A model generated the notes under the pieces. That model was not told the DNA's origin. It saw nothing but the letters and a program-made list of their open reading frames with translations, and made no database searches. DNA of 64,000 nucleotides, taken from assembly GCF_008124875.1 (NCBI RefSeq), contig NZ_VNIA01000001.1:512721-576720 (forward strand), read 5' to 3'. Position 1 is the first letter of the stretch. Each line of letters begins with the position of its first letter. A program made the translations under genes and the position numbers. This stretch comes from Tenacibaculum adriaticum. GTDB lineage: Bacteria > Bacteroidota > Bacteroidia > Flavobacteriales > Flavobacteriaceae. Shown here one piece after another: positions 28,417 to 36,776 of this stretch.

Positions 28417-30114
28417 TTAAAAAATTTGTTCTAGTATTTTTAAGGTTATTGCATAGGTTGGAGTTACACCACTCATTCCTAAACCACCAGAAGCAAGTGT
28501 AGCTCCAGTTTCTAAAGGGTTATCGGAAGCATAGTATGCGTAACGAACTTTTACATCTTCTCGTATATTACCTCTAATTTTTGAAGCAGATTGAATCGCT
28601 TTTTGATAATGAGCTCCTTCCATTTCTAAACCAATTACATTCCATGTAGAATCATGGAAAAATCGTAAAAGGTCTTTATTCTGTAATGATGTTCCAAGTA
28701 CAGTAACCATGGCGCCGTCAAAAACTTTAACACCATAGCCGTCTAGATCTTCTTTCTTTAATTCGTTTTTAAAAGGATAATTATCTGCGGTTCCTTCAAA
28801 TATATGAGAAGTCGGAATCATAATATCCCCTTTGCCACCTTCTAAAATACCTGCTTTTCCCATTATTGAAACAGATTCAACATTCAAATGAATGGTTTTA
28901 TCATTCGTTTTATAAGGTTTTAAAAGCTCATCCATAGTTTCAAAAGCTTGCTCACCAAACGCATAATCCATTACAATAATTACTGGTTTTTCACCTTTAG
29001 AGTGATTCTTTATAAAAGAAGTGTTTTCAAAATTAATTTTATCAGTATCAATAATTTGAACATTGATATTCGTACCCGACTTATCTTTTATATAAATTAA
29101 TCCGTTTTCAGAAGCGTATGTTTTAACAGTAGTTTGTAAATCATTACTATTAATACTACTCAATAATTCGTATAATTCAAATTTTTTACTACTTTTTGCT
29201 TCTTTTGGCAATGCATTTGTTGCGTAAATCGAGTTCATTACACTATGCATATTCGCACTGATAATATGTATAGGGCGGTCTATCAAACCATTTTTAAATA
29301 AAGCTTTTTTAACATCATCCGCCCACATATCACCATAAATATGATGTCCTATTTCTTCATTCAACACAGAACTGAACCTAATAGAACGTTTATTATCGAA
29401 AAGCTCTTCGTTTATTGCTAACTTACCTAACCAGTATATTAGATGGAAAAAACGATCTGGATTTTTATCTGTAGAAAAGTTTTTATGTGCGCTATAGACT
29501 TCATCATAAGTTCGTCCTAAAATACTACCTAAATGTACGACTAAAACATCGCGTTCATTGTTCGATATTTGTTTGTTGTGTAGTACGATATCTTCAAGGT
29601 GAGCCCATTCTCTAATAGTATCTTTACCGTCATTAATTAAAACACGGTCTTTTATTTTATGAGATTCAATAAATAAGAAGGTGAGATGGGTAAGAATATC
29701 ATAAATTTCAGAACGTCCACGAGTAATTTCAATGACCATTTGATCTTTATCTATACGATAACAATTTCTCCTTCTTTTAGCAGGAATAATAGGTTTAAAA
29801 TGTGAATTTCTATATCCTTCATCTGCAGTTAAATTGATGTATTGACATTCTTCAATTCCTTCAGGCAAACGCTCTATTACGTATATAAGGCCGTTTAATT
29901 CTGATTTTTCTTCAGCAATAGATCCGTATATCTCTGGTCGAAGTAATAATAATGATTTACGTAAAGTTTCTCCTGAAACTCCCATTGGTTTATAAAATCC
30001 ACGACTAAATAAGTGACGCATAGAAATATATAATTTCTCAATAGCGTTGGTAGATTCTTGCGCACGAGTGCGTTCTTTCTGTTTTAGTTTTGACATAATT
30101 TTTTTAAAACTCAA
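28417..30114 (-). CDS. DUF6909-like protein with nucleoside-phosphorylase-like C-terminus
   Basis: 565 residues, soluble. The N-terminal 300 residues are unfamiliar. The C-terminal third has GDIMIPTSHIFEGTADNYPF and VIGLEMEGAHYQKAI, which resemble the phosphate/ribose-binding and ME-x-EGAA segments of purine nucleoside phosphorylase/MTAN proteins, and ends with GGLGMSGVTPTYAITLKIL. I recall this family as DUF6909 in Flavobacteria; no proven function. It sits between a tail protease gene and the Wzz-like gene in the same direction with very short spacers. Confidence 0.6.
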   Translation of the reverse strand: MSFKKIMSKLKQKERTRAQESTNAIEKLYISMRHLFSRGFYKPMGVSGETLRKSLLLLRPEIYGSIAEEKSELNGLIYVIERLPEGIEECQYINLTADEGYRNSHFKPIIPAKRRRNCYRIDKDQMVIEITRGRSEIYDILTHLTFLFIESHKIKDRVLINDGKDTIREWAHLEDIVLHNKQISNNERDVLVVHLGSILGRTYDEVYSAHKNFSTDKNPDRFFHLIYWLGKLAINEELFDNKRSIRFSSVLNEEIGHHIYGDMWADDVKKALFKNGLIDRPIHIISANMHSVMNSIYATNALPKEAKSSKKFELYELLSSINSNDLQTTVKTYASENGLIYIKDKSGTNINVQIIDTDKINFENTSFIKNHSKGEKPVIIVMDYAFGEQAFETMDELLKPYKTNDKTIHLNVESVSIMGKAGILEGGKGDIMIPTSHIFEGTADNYPFKNELKKEDLDGYGVKVFDGAMVTVLGTSLQNKDLLRFFHDSTWNVIGLEMEGAHYQKAIQSASKIRGNIREDVKVRYAYYASDNPLETGATLASGGLGMSGVTPTYAITLKILEQIF

Positions 30115-30136
30115 ATATACAAATAATGTGGTGTGC

Positions 30137-31762
30137 TTATTTGCCTAAAAAGTTATTGTATTTGTTGTTGTTATTAAGTAATTCTGAAGCTTTTTTTATT
30201 GCGATATCATTTTTTAATTGATATTGATAAACCCCTTTTTTATAAAAATAACGTTCAATGATTTCGTCTTGTAAAAGAGAAGTTAGAAGATCTTCATTTT
30301 TAGTTATTTCAGCGATTTTAAGACTCTTTAATTTTGTAATTAAATGGTTGTATTCTGAGGATATTTTACTGTTATTTTCCTCAGATTCATATGCAGTTAT
30401 AAATAATTTTTCTTGCTGACTAGTAAACGTAGTATCTTTTGTTATAAGATATTCTTTAAATTGATTAAAATCTGAAGAAGAAAAAGTAAACGTGTCTAAA
30501 TTTATAGAAGGGTTTTTACGAGCATATTCAGTTGCAAAATTAAAAATAGCTTTAGAATTTAATAAGCGATTTGTTTCTGCTGTTTTTTCAGAAATATCTA
30601 TTTTAACATCTGGCAATACACCACCACCATCTAAAACCGGACGTCCATTTTCTGTACTAAACTTGTTAACAATCCCATCAGAAAACTTTGGAACCCCTCC
30701 TGTTTTAGCATCTCGGTTTGCATAATCTAATTCCTGAATACAACGTCCGCTAGGAGTATAGTATTTAGAAATTGTTGCTTTCATTTGTGTGCCGTAATTA
30801 AGTTTAAAATAACGTTGCACCAAACCTTTTCCAAAAGATCGCTCTCCCATAATTACGGCTCTGTCATAATCTTGTAAAGCACCCGATACAATTTCTGAAG
30901 CTGAAGCCGAACGACCGTTAATTAAAACTACCATTGGCATCTCTAAATCTAAAGGAGACCTACTTGTATTGTAAGTTCTTGAGTTTTTCTTACTTTTTCC
31001 ACGAGTGTCCACCACTTTCTTACCCATTGGTATAAATAAATTGGTAATATTTACGGCATCATATAAAGAGCCCCCAGGATTGTTTCTAAGGTCGAAAACT
31101 AATTTCTTCATCCCTTTTTCTTTTAATTCCTTAAAAGCTTTGGTAACACCTTCTGTAGCTTTGTAATTGGTAAATTGCGTTAAAATAATATAGCCTGTAT
31201 CTTCATTTATCATTTCATAAAATGGAACAGGATCCATCATAATTTTGTCTAAGGTTAAATCGAAGGGTATTGTTTTCTCTGCACGTTTAACTTTTAGATT
31301 AACAGGAGTGTTTGGACTTCCTTTTAACATCTGAGAAAGTTGATCATCTTCTAAACCTCCAATATTTTGTCCATTTACATTAAAAATTACATCTCCAGCT
31401 TTTAAACCAGCTTTGTCGGCAGGGTAACCTTCTTTGATATCGGCAACAACAATTCCTTTTTTTGTGTAAAATGAAGAAATACCTATACCTCCATATTCTC
31501 CTTCTCGTCTAATTAAAGCGTCCTCCATTTGCTGCTCATTATAAAAGCGGGTATACGGATCAAGGTTCTTTAAAGTATTGTTTATTGCCTTATTGGTTAA
31601 GTCTCCAGGATTAATTTCATCTACATAATTCATATTCAGGGTTTTGAATAGGTTGTTGTAGATTTCTATTTGTTTGGCAATTTCGAAAAAACGCGATTGA
31701 AAAGAGAAGGAAACAGTTATGAGTGCAACCAAACTCAAAATCAGTATTTTTTTAGCTTTCAT
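30137..31762 (-). CDS. S41-family C-terminal processing peptidase
   Basis: 541 residues from the ATG of MKAKKILIL; a TTG six codons upstream is inside rnpA. Signal/anchor helix (residues 4-22), PDZ domain (about 85-165, GGIGISSFYTKKGIVVADI), and a C-terminal protease domain with catalytic serine in NGRSASASEIVSGAL and lysine in ERSFGKGLVQ. Homologues trim periplasmic or outer-membrane proteins. It overlaps rnpA by 11 bases and is 22 bases before the DUF6909-like gene. Confidence 0.92.
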   Translation of the reverse strand: MKAKKILILSLVALITVSFSFQSRFFEIAKQIEIYNNLFKTLNMNYVDEINPGDLTNKAINNTLKNLDPYTRFYNEQQMEDALIRREGEYGGIGISSFYTKKGIVVADIKEGYPADKAGLKAGDVIFNVNGQNIGGLEDDQLSQMLKGSPNTPVNLKVKRAEKTIPFDLTLDKIMMDPVPFYEMINEDTGYIILTQFTNYKATEGVTKAFKELKEKGMKKLVFDLRNNPGGSLYDAVNITNLFIPMGKKVVDTRGKSKKNSRTYNTSRSPLDLEMPMVVLINGRSASASEIVSGALQDYDRAVIMGERSFGKGLVQRYFKLNYGTQMKATISKYYTPSGRCIQELDYANRDAKTGGVPKFSDGIVNKFSTENGRPVLDGGGVLPDVKIDISEKTAETNRLLNSKAIFNFATEYARKNPSINLDTFTFSSSDFNQFKEYLITKDTTFTSQQEKLFITAYESEENNSKISSEYNHLITKLKSLKIAEITKNEDLLTSLLQDEIIERYFYKKGVYQYQLKNDIAIKKASELLNNNNKYNNFLGK

Positions 31763-32135
31763 CTTTTTTGATTTCTTCAATAAACAAGGTTAATAATTTC
31801 TTCATTTTATGCTCAATATCAGCATATTTCCATTCATCTTTTGCAAGATAAGAAATCATAAACACATAAGGTTTCTCTAGGGCGTCATATACCGTGTATT
31901 TTTCTTTTCTGTAAGTTTCACGAAGTAGTCTTTTAATACGATTTCTATCTACCGCACGTTTAAAATTTCGTTTTGGTACAGAAACACCCACTTGCGCAGG
32001 GTAACCTGAAGTATGTTCGGTTTGTAAATACACCATTCGCAAAGGAAAAGCTTTTACAGATTTTCCTTCAGTATAAAGCCTACCAATAAGTTTTCGGCTT
32101 TTTAATCTTTCTTCTTTTCCTAAGGTGTATTTCAT
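31752..32135 (-). CDS. rnpA: Ribonuclease P protein component
   Basis: 127 residues from the ATG of MKYTLGKEERLKSRKLI; the longer frame would use a non-ATG codon and would run into the promoter region. The RNR motif is KRAVDRNRIKRLLRETYR. Binds RNase P RNA and aids 5' maturation of tRNA. rpmH, its usual neighbour, is not here; instead it heads the run that leads to a protease and the polysaccharide genes. Confidence 0.95.
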   Translation of the reverse strand: MKYTLGKEERLKSRKLIGRLYTEGKSVKAFPLRMVYLQTEHTSGYPAQVGVSVPKRNFKRAVDRNRIKRLLRETYRKEKYTVYDALEKPYVFMISYLAKDEWKYADIEHKMKKLLTLFIEEIKKDES

Positions 32136-32140
32136 CAATA

Positions 32141-32148
32141 CAAACATA
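32141..32148 (-). promoter_or_regulatory. Putative -7 promoter element for rnpA
   Basis: TATGTTTG on the minus strand, close before the rnpA ATG, matches TAnnTTTG. It could drive the long minus-strand run. Confidence 0.45.
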
Positions 32149-32180
32149 CATAAACTAACGGGAATAACGGTTTTTTTGGT

Positions 32181-32188
32181 TATTTTTG
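32181..32188 (+). promoter_or_regulatory. Putative -7 promoter element for the acyl-CoA dehydrogenase
   Basis: TATTTTTG, 17 bases before the ATG at 32205, matches TAnnTTTG. The two divergent elements share a 69-base gap. Confidence 0.45.
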
Positions 32189-32204
32189 AACAAAACCAAA
32201 TCAC

Positions 32205-33383
32205 ATGAAACCCGACTTATTCCAAGCTCCAGATTATTATAATATTGATGATTTATTATCCGATGAACATAAACTAGTTCGTAATTCTGCAAGAGATTGG
32301 GTTAAGAAAAATTTGTCGCCAATTATAGAAGAGTATGCGCAACGTTCTGAATTTCCAAAAGTACTGGTAAATGGTTTAGCCGAAGTTGGTGCTTTTGGTT
32401 CTTACATTCCTACGGAATATGGCGGAGCAGGATTAGATCAAATTTCATACGGATTGATTATGCAAGAACTCGAAAGAGGCGATAGTGGAATACGTTCTAC
32501 GGCATCTGTACAATCATCCTTGGTAATGGGACCTATTTATAACTATGGAAATGAAGCACAACGCAAGAAATATTTACCAAAATTAGCTTCAGGAGAATGG
32601 ATAGGTAGTTTTGGACTTACAGAACCTAACCACGGAAGTAATCCTAGTGGAATGGAAACGAAGTTCAAAGATATGGGCGACTATTATTTGTTAAATGGTG
32701 CAAAAATGTGGATTTCTAATTCGCCAATTTGTGATGTCGCAGTTGTTTGGGCAAAAAATGAAGAAGGAAGAATTCACGGTTTAATTGTAGAACGTGGAAT
32801 GGAAGGTTTTTCTACGCCAGAAACTAAAAATAAATGGTCGTTACGTGCCTCCATAACTGGAGAGTTAATTTTTAACAATGTTAAAGTTCCGAAGGAGAAT
32901 TTATTACCTAATAAATCGGGTTTAGGAGCGCCTCTTAAATGTTTAGATGCTGCGCGTTATGGAATTTCTTGGGGAGCTATTGGTGCTGCGATGGATTGTT
33001 ATGATACAGCACTTCGTTATGCGAAGGAACGTACTCAATTTGGGAAACCGATAGGTCAGTTTCAGTTACAACAAAAGAAATTAGCGGAAATGATTACTGA
33101 AATAACGAAGGCTCAATTATTAGCGTGGAGATTAGGAACGCTAAAAAATGAAGGTCGAGCTACGTCTGCTCAAATTTCTATGGCAAAACGTAATAATGTA
33201 GATATGGCGCTGAAAATTGCGCGAGAAGCACGTCAAGTATTAGGAGCTATGGGAATTTCTGGTGAATATTCTATTATGCGCCATTCGATGAATTTAGAAA
33301 GTGTGGTTACTTATGAAGGAACTCACGATGTTCACTTGTTAATAACAGGTTTAGATATTACAGGATTGAATGCGTTTAAGTAG
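32205..33383 (+). CDS. Acyl-CoA dehydrogenase, glutaryl-CoA dehydrogenase type
   Basis: 392 residues, FAD-dependent. Conserved GSFGLTEPNHGSNPSGMETK, WISNSPICDVAVVWAK, RASITGELIFNNVKVP, RTQFGKPIGQFQLQQKKLAEM, and catalytic base glutamate E371 in YEGTHDVHLLITG. The late glutamate in YEGTH and the SITGEL segment point to glutaryl-CoA dehydrogenase, which makes crotonyl-CoA in lysine and tryptophan breakdown. No other genes of that route are adjacent. Confidence 0.88.
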   Translation: MKPDLFQAPDYYNIDDLLSDEHKLVRNSARDWVKKNLSPIIEEYAQRSEFPKVLVNGLAEVGAFGSYIPTEYGGAGLDQISYGLIMQELERGDSGIRSTASVQSSLVMGPIYNYGNEAQRKKYLPKLASGEWIGSFGLTEPNHGSNPSGMETKFKDMGDYYLLNGAKMWISNSPICDVAVVWAKNEEGRIHGLIVERGMEGFSTPETKNKWSLRASITGELIFNNVKVPKENLLPNKSGLGAPLKCLDAARYGISWGAIGAAMDCYDTALRYAKERTQFGKPIGQFQLQQKKLAEMITEITKAQLLAWRLGTLKNEGRATSAQISMAKRNNVDMALKIAREARQVLGAMGISGEYSIMRHSMNLESVVTYEGTHDVHLLITGLDITGLNAFK

Positions 33384-33892
33384 TGGTTTCGCTATCGGTT
33401 CAGCTATGAATCGTTTCGTTGTTTTAGTATAAATTTAATAAAATAAGCGAATTTTAGATCGTTCTGTTGATTTTCCTGAGTGGGAAAATTCACCAGCAAT
33501 GCTTTAGGTTTTGTTACCTTTTATTGCGTCATGTACAGCCATTTTTTAGCCTGTAGTTATCAACCTCGTAATTGATTAAGTCTGTCACAGTTTAAAATCC
33601 AAAGTATTATTTTCAGTCGTTTTATTCCGTAAAGATTGTCAGCAACGAGATTGGAAATCCTCCGTTTTGATTCAGTAGTTTTTCTCTGATTTTATTTCTT
33701 AAATTCTACTTTTAATCATTTTTTTCTGTCTATTTTGAGTCATTAAATCTACAATTATTGAAGGTTATCTTTAGTTTTCAAAATTGATTTTAAGCAATAA
33801 AAGGCAGGTAATTTGATAAAAATTTATTATTTTTAGATTTAATAAGAATTCTTTCGCGAGAAGATAGACATTAACCTTGAAATGTCTTTAAA
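33384..33892 (+). other. Non-coding 509-base stretch
   Basis: No open frame of note on either strand and no clear terminator after the acyl-CoA dehydrogenase. GC content and word use (for example GATTTTCCTGAGTGGGAAAA and CAACGAGATTGGAAATCC) differ from the AT-rich spacers nearby, so it may be a decayed gene or part of a dispersed repeat. I cannot identify it. Confidence 0.4.
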
Positions 33893-33928
33893 ATGTTCAA
33901 GGATTTAATCAATTTAATCATTATTATT

Positions 33929-34108
33929 ATGAAAAAACAAATTTTAAACCTAGGAAAAAGATTAAGTAGAGAAGATCAACAAGAAATTAAAGGAGGATTT
34001 CCATTTATAGATTGTGACCAATTTTGTAATATTAGTGGGAATAATCCAGAATTTTATTTACAGGATCAATTGAAATATGGTCTAGATTGGTCTCATTGTG
34101 TTTGTTAA
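33929..34108 (+). CDS. Double-glycine leader peptide (RiPP/bacteriocin-type precursor)
   Basis: 59 residues from the ATG of MKKQILNLGKRLSREDQQ; 12 codons of a longer frame upstream are judged not translated. The leader, ending at EIKGG (residue 23), has the form of Bacteroidota natural-product precursor leaders. The 36-residue core has four cysteines (Cys29, Cys33, Cys57, Cys59), aromatic residues, and ends in HCVC. A C39-type peptidase/transporter would cut after GG, and cysteines may form disulfides or be modified. None of these partner genes is in the window, so it is an orphan precursor. A terminator follows. Confidence 0.72.
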   Translation: MKKQILNLGKRLSREDQQEIKGGFPFIDCDQFCNISGNNPEFYLQDQLKYGLDWSHCVC

Positions 34109-34154
34109 CATTGAGGATGTAATGCTTTAATTAATATGGAAATATATTGATATG

Positions 34155-34187
34155 ATAGCCATCGGCTTAAAACGGTGGCTATTTTAG
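34155..34187 (+). terminator. Rho-independent terminator
   Basis: ATAGCCATCG / CGGTGGCTAT (one G-T pair) with an 8-base loop and TTTTAG tail, 46 bases after the peptide gene stop. Confidence 0.75.
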
Positions 34188-34212
34188 TTATAGATTTAAT
34201 AATCAAGATAAA

Positions 34213-34755
34213 TTAAACATCAATACCAGTCGGCAATCCATCAATACTTTGGGTGTTTTTCTCTTTCCAATAGTCTTCAATACCGTCTTTTCCTTTTTTA
34301 ATTGCCCATTCGTTTAGTTCTTCGCGTTCACCTTTGTATTCGTAAAAAGGGATAGACATTCCGCAGGAAGTTTGTGCACTTTCCACGGTTACATCAAAGA
34401 TTTGTCGTGCTCCTGGAGTTTCTGGTAATAAAGAGGCCAACTCTTCCCAGTTTTTATCTTTTGGTTTAACTTCTTTAGCTTTTCCATAGATACGAAGAAT
34501 GTTTGGGGTCCCTTCAAAAGCACATAGCATTAACGTTATTTTACCATTTTGATTTACATGAGTAGCAGTTTCATTTCCACTTCCAGTAACGTTGAGCCAA
34601 ATCAATCTATTTTGTTCAATTACACGCAAACTATCCATTCCTTTGGGTGATAAATTAATTCGACCTTCTATAGGAGCAGTTGCTACAAAAAATATTTTTT
34701 GTTCTTCAATGAATTTTTGAAGTCTCGGAGTTATTTTATCGTAGAATTTTGACAT
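34213..34755 (-). CDS. Pyridoxamine 5'-phosphate oxidase-family flavoprotein
   Basis: 180 residues, split-barrel FMN-binding fold. FFVATAPIEGRINLSPKGMDSLRV and LIWLNVTGSGNETATHVNQNGKITLMLCAF are typical of the general PNPOx-like branch; true PdxH residues for PLP are not evident, so the substrate is unknown. Monocistronic: flanked by a repeat on the 5' side and a terminator region on the 3' side. Confidence 0.85.
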   Translation of the reverse strand: MSKFYDKITPRLQKFIEEQKIFFVATAPIEGRINLSPKGMDSLRVIEQNRLIWLNVTGSGNETATHVNQNGKITLMLCAFEGTPNILRIYGKAKEVKPKDKNWEELASLLPETPGARQIFDVTVESAQTSCGMSIPFYEYKGEREELNEWAIKKGKDGIEDYWKEKNTQSIDGLPTGIDV

Positions 34756-34773
34756 ATTGTTTTATATTTATAA

Positions 34774-34842
34774 TGTCATATTGAGTAAGTTTTACTGTTG
34801 AAAACGTAAAATTTGTATCGAGATGTCTAGTTCTTGATACAT
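34774..34842 (+). repeat. Dispersed repeat family B, copy 1
   Basis: Begins GTCATATTGAGT and ends in hairpin TGTATCGAGA / TTCTTGATACA (34814-34841). It matches, by eye, the copy at 40434-40485 (GTCAGTTCGAGTGATTTT ... TTGTATCGAGA). Lies in the gap between the PNPOx-family gene and glpK. Confidence 0.55.
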
Positions 34843-34889
34843 TTTTGTTATGTTGTCACTTCACAAAAAAAACTCTAACAGACACGTTT

Positions 34890-36371
34890 TTAATCTATCC
34901 AATCTTTTGTTCTTTCCACGGCTTTTAGCCATTTTTTGTACAATATATCTCTTTTTTCCGATGAAAAGGAAGGAGAGAATTTTTTATCTATAGCTTTTTG
35001 CCTTGTTATATCTTCTTGTTTCCATAAGCCCACACAAATTCCAGCTAAGTAGGCACAACCCATTACTGTGGTTTCAATAATTTCTGGCCGCAGAACTTCT
35101 ACACCTAAAATATCTGCTTGAAATTGCATTAAATAATTATTTGCACATGCACCACCATCAACTTTTAAAGATGTTAAAGGTACTTCAGCATCTTTTTGCA
35201 TAACGTCTAAAATATCTTTGGTTTGATACGCAAGCGAGTCTAAAGTGGCTTTTACCAAGTGATTTTTACCTGTGTCACGAGTTAATCCAAACACAGCACC
35301 GCGTGCATACATATCCCAATACGGAGCCCCTAAACCAGCAAAAGCAGGAACTACATAAACAGGATTTTCACCTTCAACTAATTTTGCCAATTTTTCAGTG
35401 TCTTTAGCATTGTTAATGATTTGCAATCCGTCTCGTAACCATTGAATGGCAGAACCCGCTACAAAAACACTTCCTTCAAGAGCATAATATACTTTGTTGT
35501 CAATTCCCCAAGCAATGGTAGTCAACAGTCCATTTTTTGAATATTCGAGAGTTTCACCGGTATTCATTAGCATAAAGCATCCTGTTCCGTAGGTGTTTTT
35601 AGCTTCTCCTTTTTCAAAACAAGCTTGTCCAAATAAGGCAGATTGTTGGTCGCCTGCAATTCCTGCAATGGGAATCATATTTCCGTCTAATTCATAATTC
35701 CCGAAATGAAAAGAAGAGGGTTTTACTTCAGGTAGCATCGATTTAGGAATGTTTAATTCTTTTAATAATTTTTCATCCCAACATAAGTTTTTAATATCGA
35801 ATAACATGGTTCTAGAAGCGTTGCTATAATCTGTTGCATGAACTTTTCCATTCGTTAAATTCCAAAGTAACCAGGTATCGATGGTTCCAAATAGTAGGTT
35901 TCCTTTCTCAGCTTCTTTTCGAGCTCCCTCTACATTATTGAGAATCCAATTAATTTTGGTTCCAGAAAAATAAGAATCAATGACCAAGCCAGTTGTTTTA
36001 CGAACGTGATCTTCCAAACCTCGTTTTTTGAGTTGTTGACAAAAATCGGCAGTTCGCTTGTCTTGCCAAACAATGGCGTTGTATATGGGTTTTCCTGTGC
36101 TTTTATTCCAGACTACTGTTGTTTCTCGTTGATTGGTAACACCAATACCCACAACTTCCGAAGGAGAAATACTTGCTTTAGCCATTGCTTTTTTAAGCGT
36201 AGCTAATTGTGTTTTTAATATTTCTTCCGGATTATGTTCCACCCAACCCGAATGCGGAAAAATTTGCTCGAATTCTTGTTGTGCCAACCCAACAATTTGT
36301 CCGTTTTCGTTTATAATTACGGAACGAGAACTTGTAGTCCCTTGGTCTAGCGCGATAATATATTTTGCCAT
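34890..36371 (-). CDS. glpK: Glycerol kinase
   Basis: 493 residues, full length. [13 protein letters not shown] (phosphate-1 motif), [12 protein letters not shown], the glycerol-site [35 protein letters not shown] and [14 protein letters not shown] are all present. Phosphorylates glycerol to glycerol-3-phosphate. glpF and glpD are not adjacent. An attenuator-like hairpin with T run lies 50 bases before the ATG. Confidence 0.96.
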   Translation of the reverse strand: MAKYIIALDQGTTSSRSVIINENGQIVGLAQQEFEQIFPHSGWVEHNPEEILKTQLATLKKAMAKASISPSEVVGIGVTNQRETTVVWNKSTGKPIYNAIVWQDKRTADFCQQLKKRGLEDHVRKTTGLVIDSYFSGTKINWILNNVEGARKEAEKGNLLFGTIDTWLLWNLTNGKVHATDYSNASRTMLFDIKNLCWDEKLLKELNIPKSMLPEVKPSSFHFGNYELDGNMIPIAGIAGDQQSALFGQACFEKGEAKNTYGTGCFMLMNTGETLEYSKNGLLTTIAWGIDNKVYYALEGSVFVAGSAIQWLRDGLQIINNAKDTEKLAKLVEGENPVYVVPAFAGLGAPYWDMYARGAVFGLTRDTGKNHLVKATLDSLAYQTKDILDVMQKDAEVPLTSLKVDGGACANNYLMQFQADILGVEVLRPEIIETTVMGCAYLAGICVGLWKQEDITRQKAIDKKFSPSFSSEKRDILYKKWLKAVERTKDWID

Positions 36372-36420
36372 TTTAGAAAATAAAAAGACAATTTACAATT
36401 TAATGTGGTGGCAATAAAAA

Positions 36421-36452
36421 AAACCTTCTAGATAAATTTATCTAGAAGGTTT
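36421..36452 (-). terminator. Perfect 16-bp palindromic terminator / attenuator before glpK
   Basis: Two 16-base perfect arms, AAACCTTCTAGATAAA and TTTATCTAGAAGGTTT. On the minus strand it is followed by a run of eight T (36413-36420). It lies between the response regulator stop and the glpK start, so it acts as a terminator for upstream minus transcripts or as an attenuator in the glpK leader. Confidence 0.75.
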
Positions 36453-36562
36453 ACTAATCCCCTTTTTTTCGTTTTTATCCGTGTCGATTAATTTAATCCC
36501 CATTAATTAATTAAACGGAAGAGAACAAGTCAAAAGTAAAGTAAATTTTTAATATTAAAAAA

Positions 36563-36596
36563 GGGATTTCCGCAAATAAAAGTGTGATTTTCCGCA
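36563..36596. repeat. CCGCA-GTGTG-CCGCA element, copy A
   Basis: Reads ATTTCCGCA - 8 bases - GTGTG - ATTTTCCGCA. A near copy occurs at 36741-36772. Each copy lies beside a hairpin, so the 405-base gap 36372-36776 appears to be a diverged tandem duplication. Possible protein-binding site or part of a small RNA. Confidence 0.5.
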
Positions 36597-36614
36597 GTTT
36601 ATAGTTTAATAATC

Positions 36615-36658
36615 AAAGAAAAACCTCCCAAACAAATTTGCCTGAAAGGTTTTCTTTT
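36615..36658 (-). terminator. Imperfect hairpin terminator
   Basis: AAAGAAAAACCT pairs with AGGTTTTCTTT (one bulge) around an inner CAAATTTG palindrome. On the minus strand GGTTTTTCTTTG follows the stem, so it can end the response regulator transcript. Confidence 0.6.
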
Positions 36659-36740
36659 TTTTTTTCTTCAAGTAATCTTCCCCAAAATTACTAACAAAGT
36701 ATGATGCAAATTTATCAGTTTTATAGGTAGTGATAAAATG

Positions 36741-36772
36741 GTTTACCGCAGAAAAAAGTGTGGATTTCCGCA
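36741..36772. repeat. CCGCA-GTGTG-CCGCA element, copy B
   Basis: Reads GTTTACCGCA - 7 bases - GTGTGGATTTCCGCA; second copy of the element at 36563-36596. It ends 5 bases from the stop codon of the response regulator. Confidence 0.5.
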
Positions 36773-36776
36773 ATAA

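Noticed and set aside
32136-32204. N-terminal extension of RnpA
   Set aside because: Needs a non-ATG start and uses the divergent promoter area; RnpA homologues begin near MKYTLGKEERL.
33384-33892. Search for a gene in the 509-base gap
   Set aside because: Only short frames on both strands, such as one ending in DFPEWENSPAML; none has a plausible start or length.
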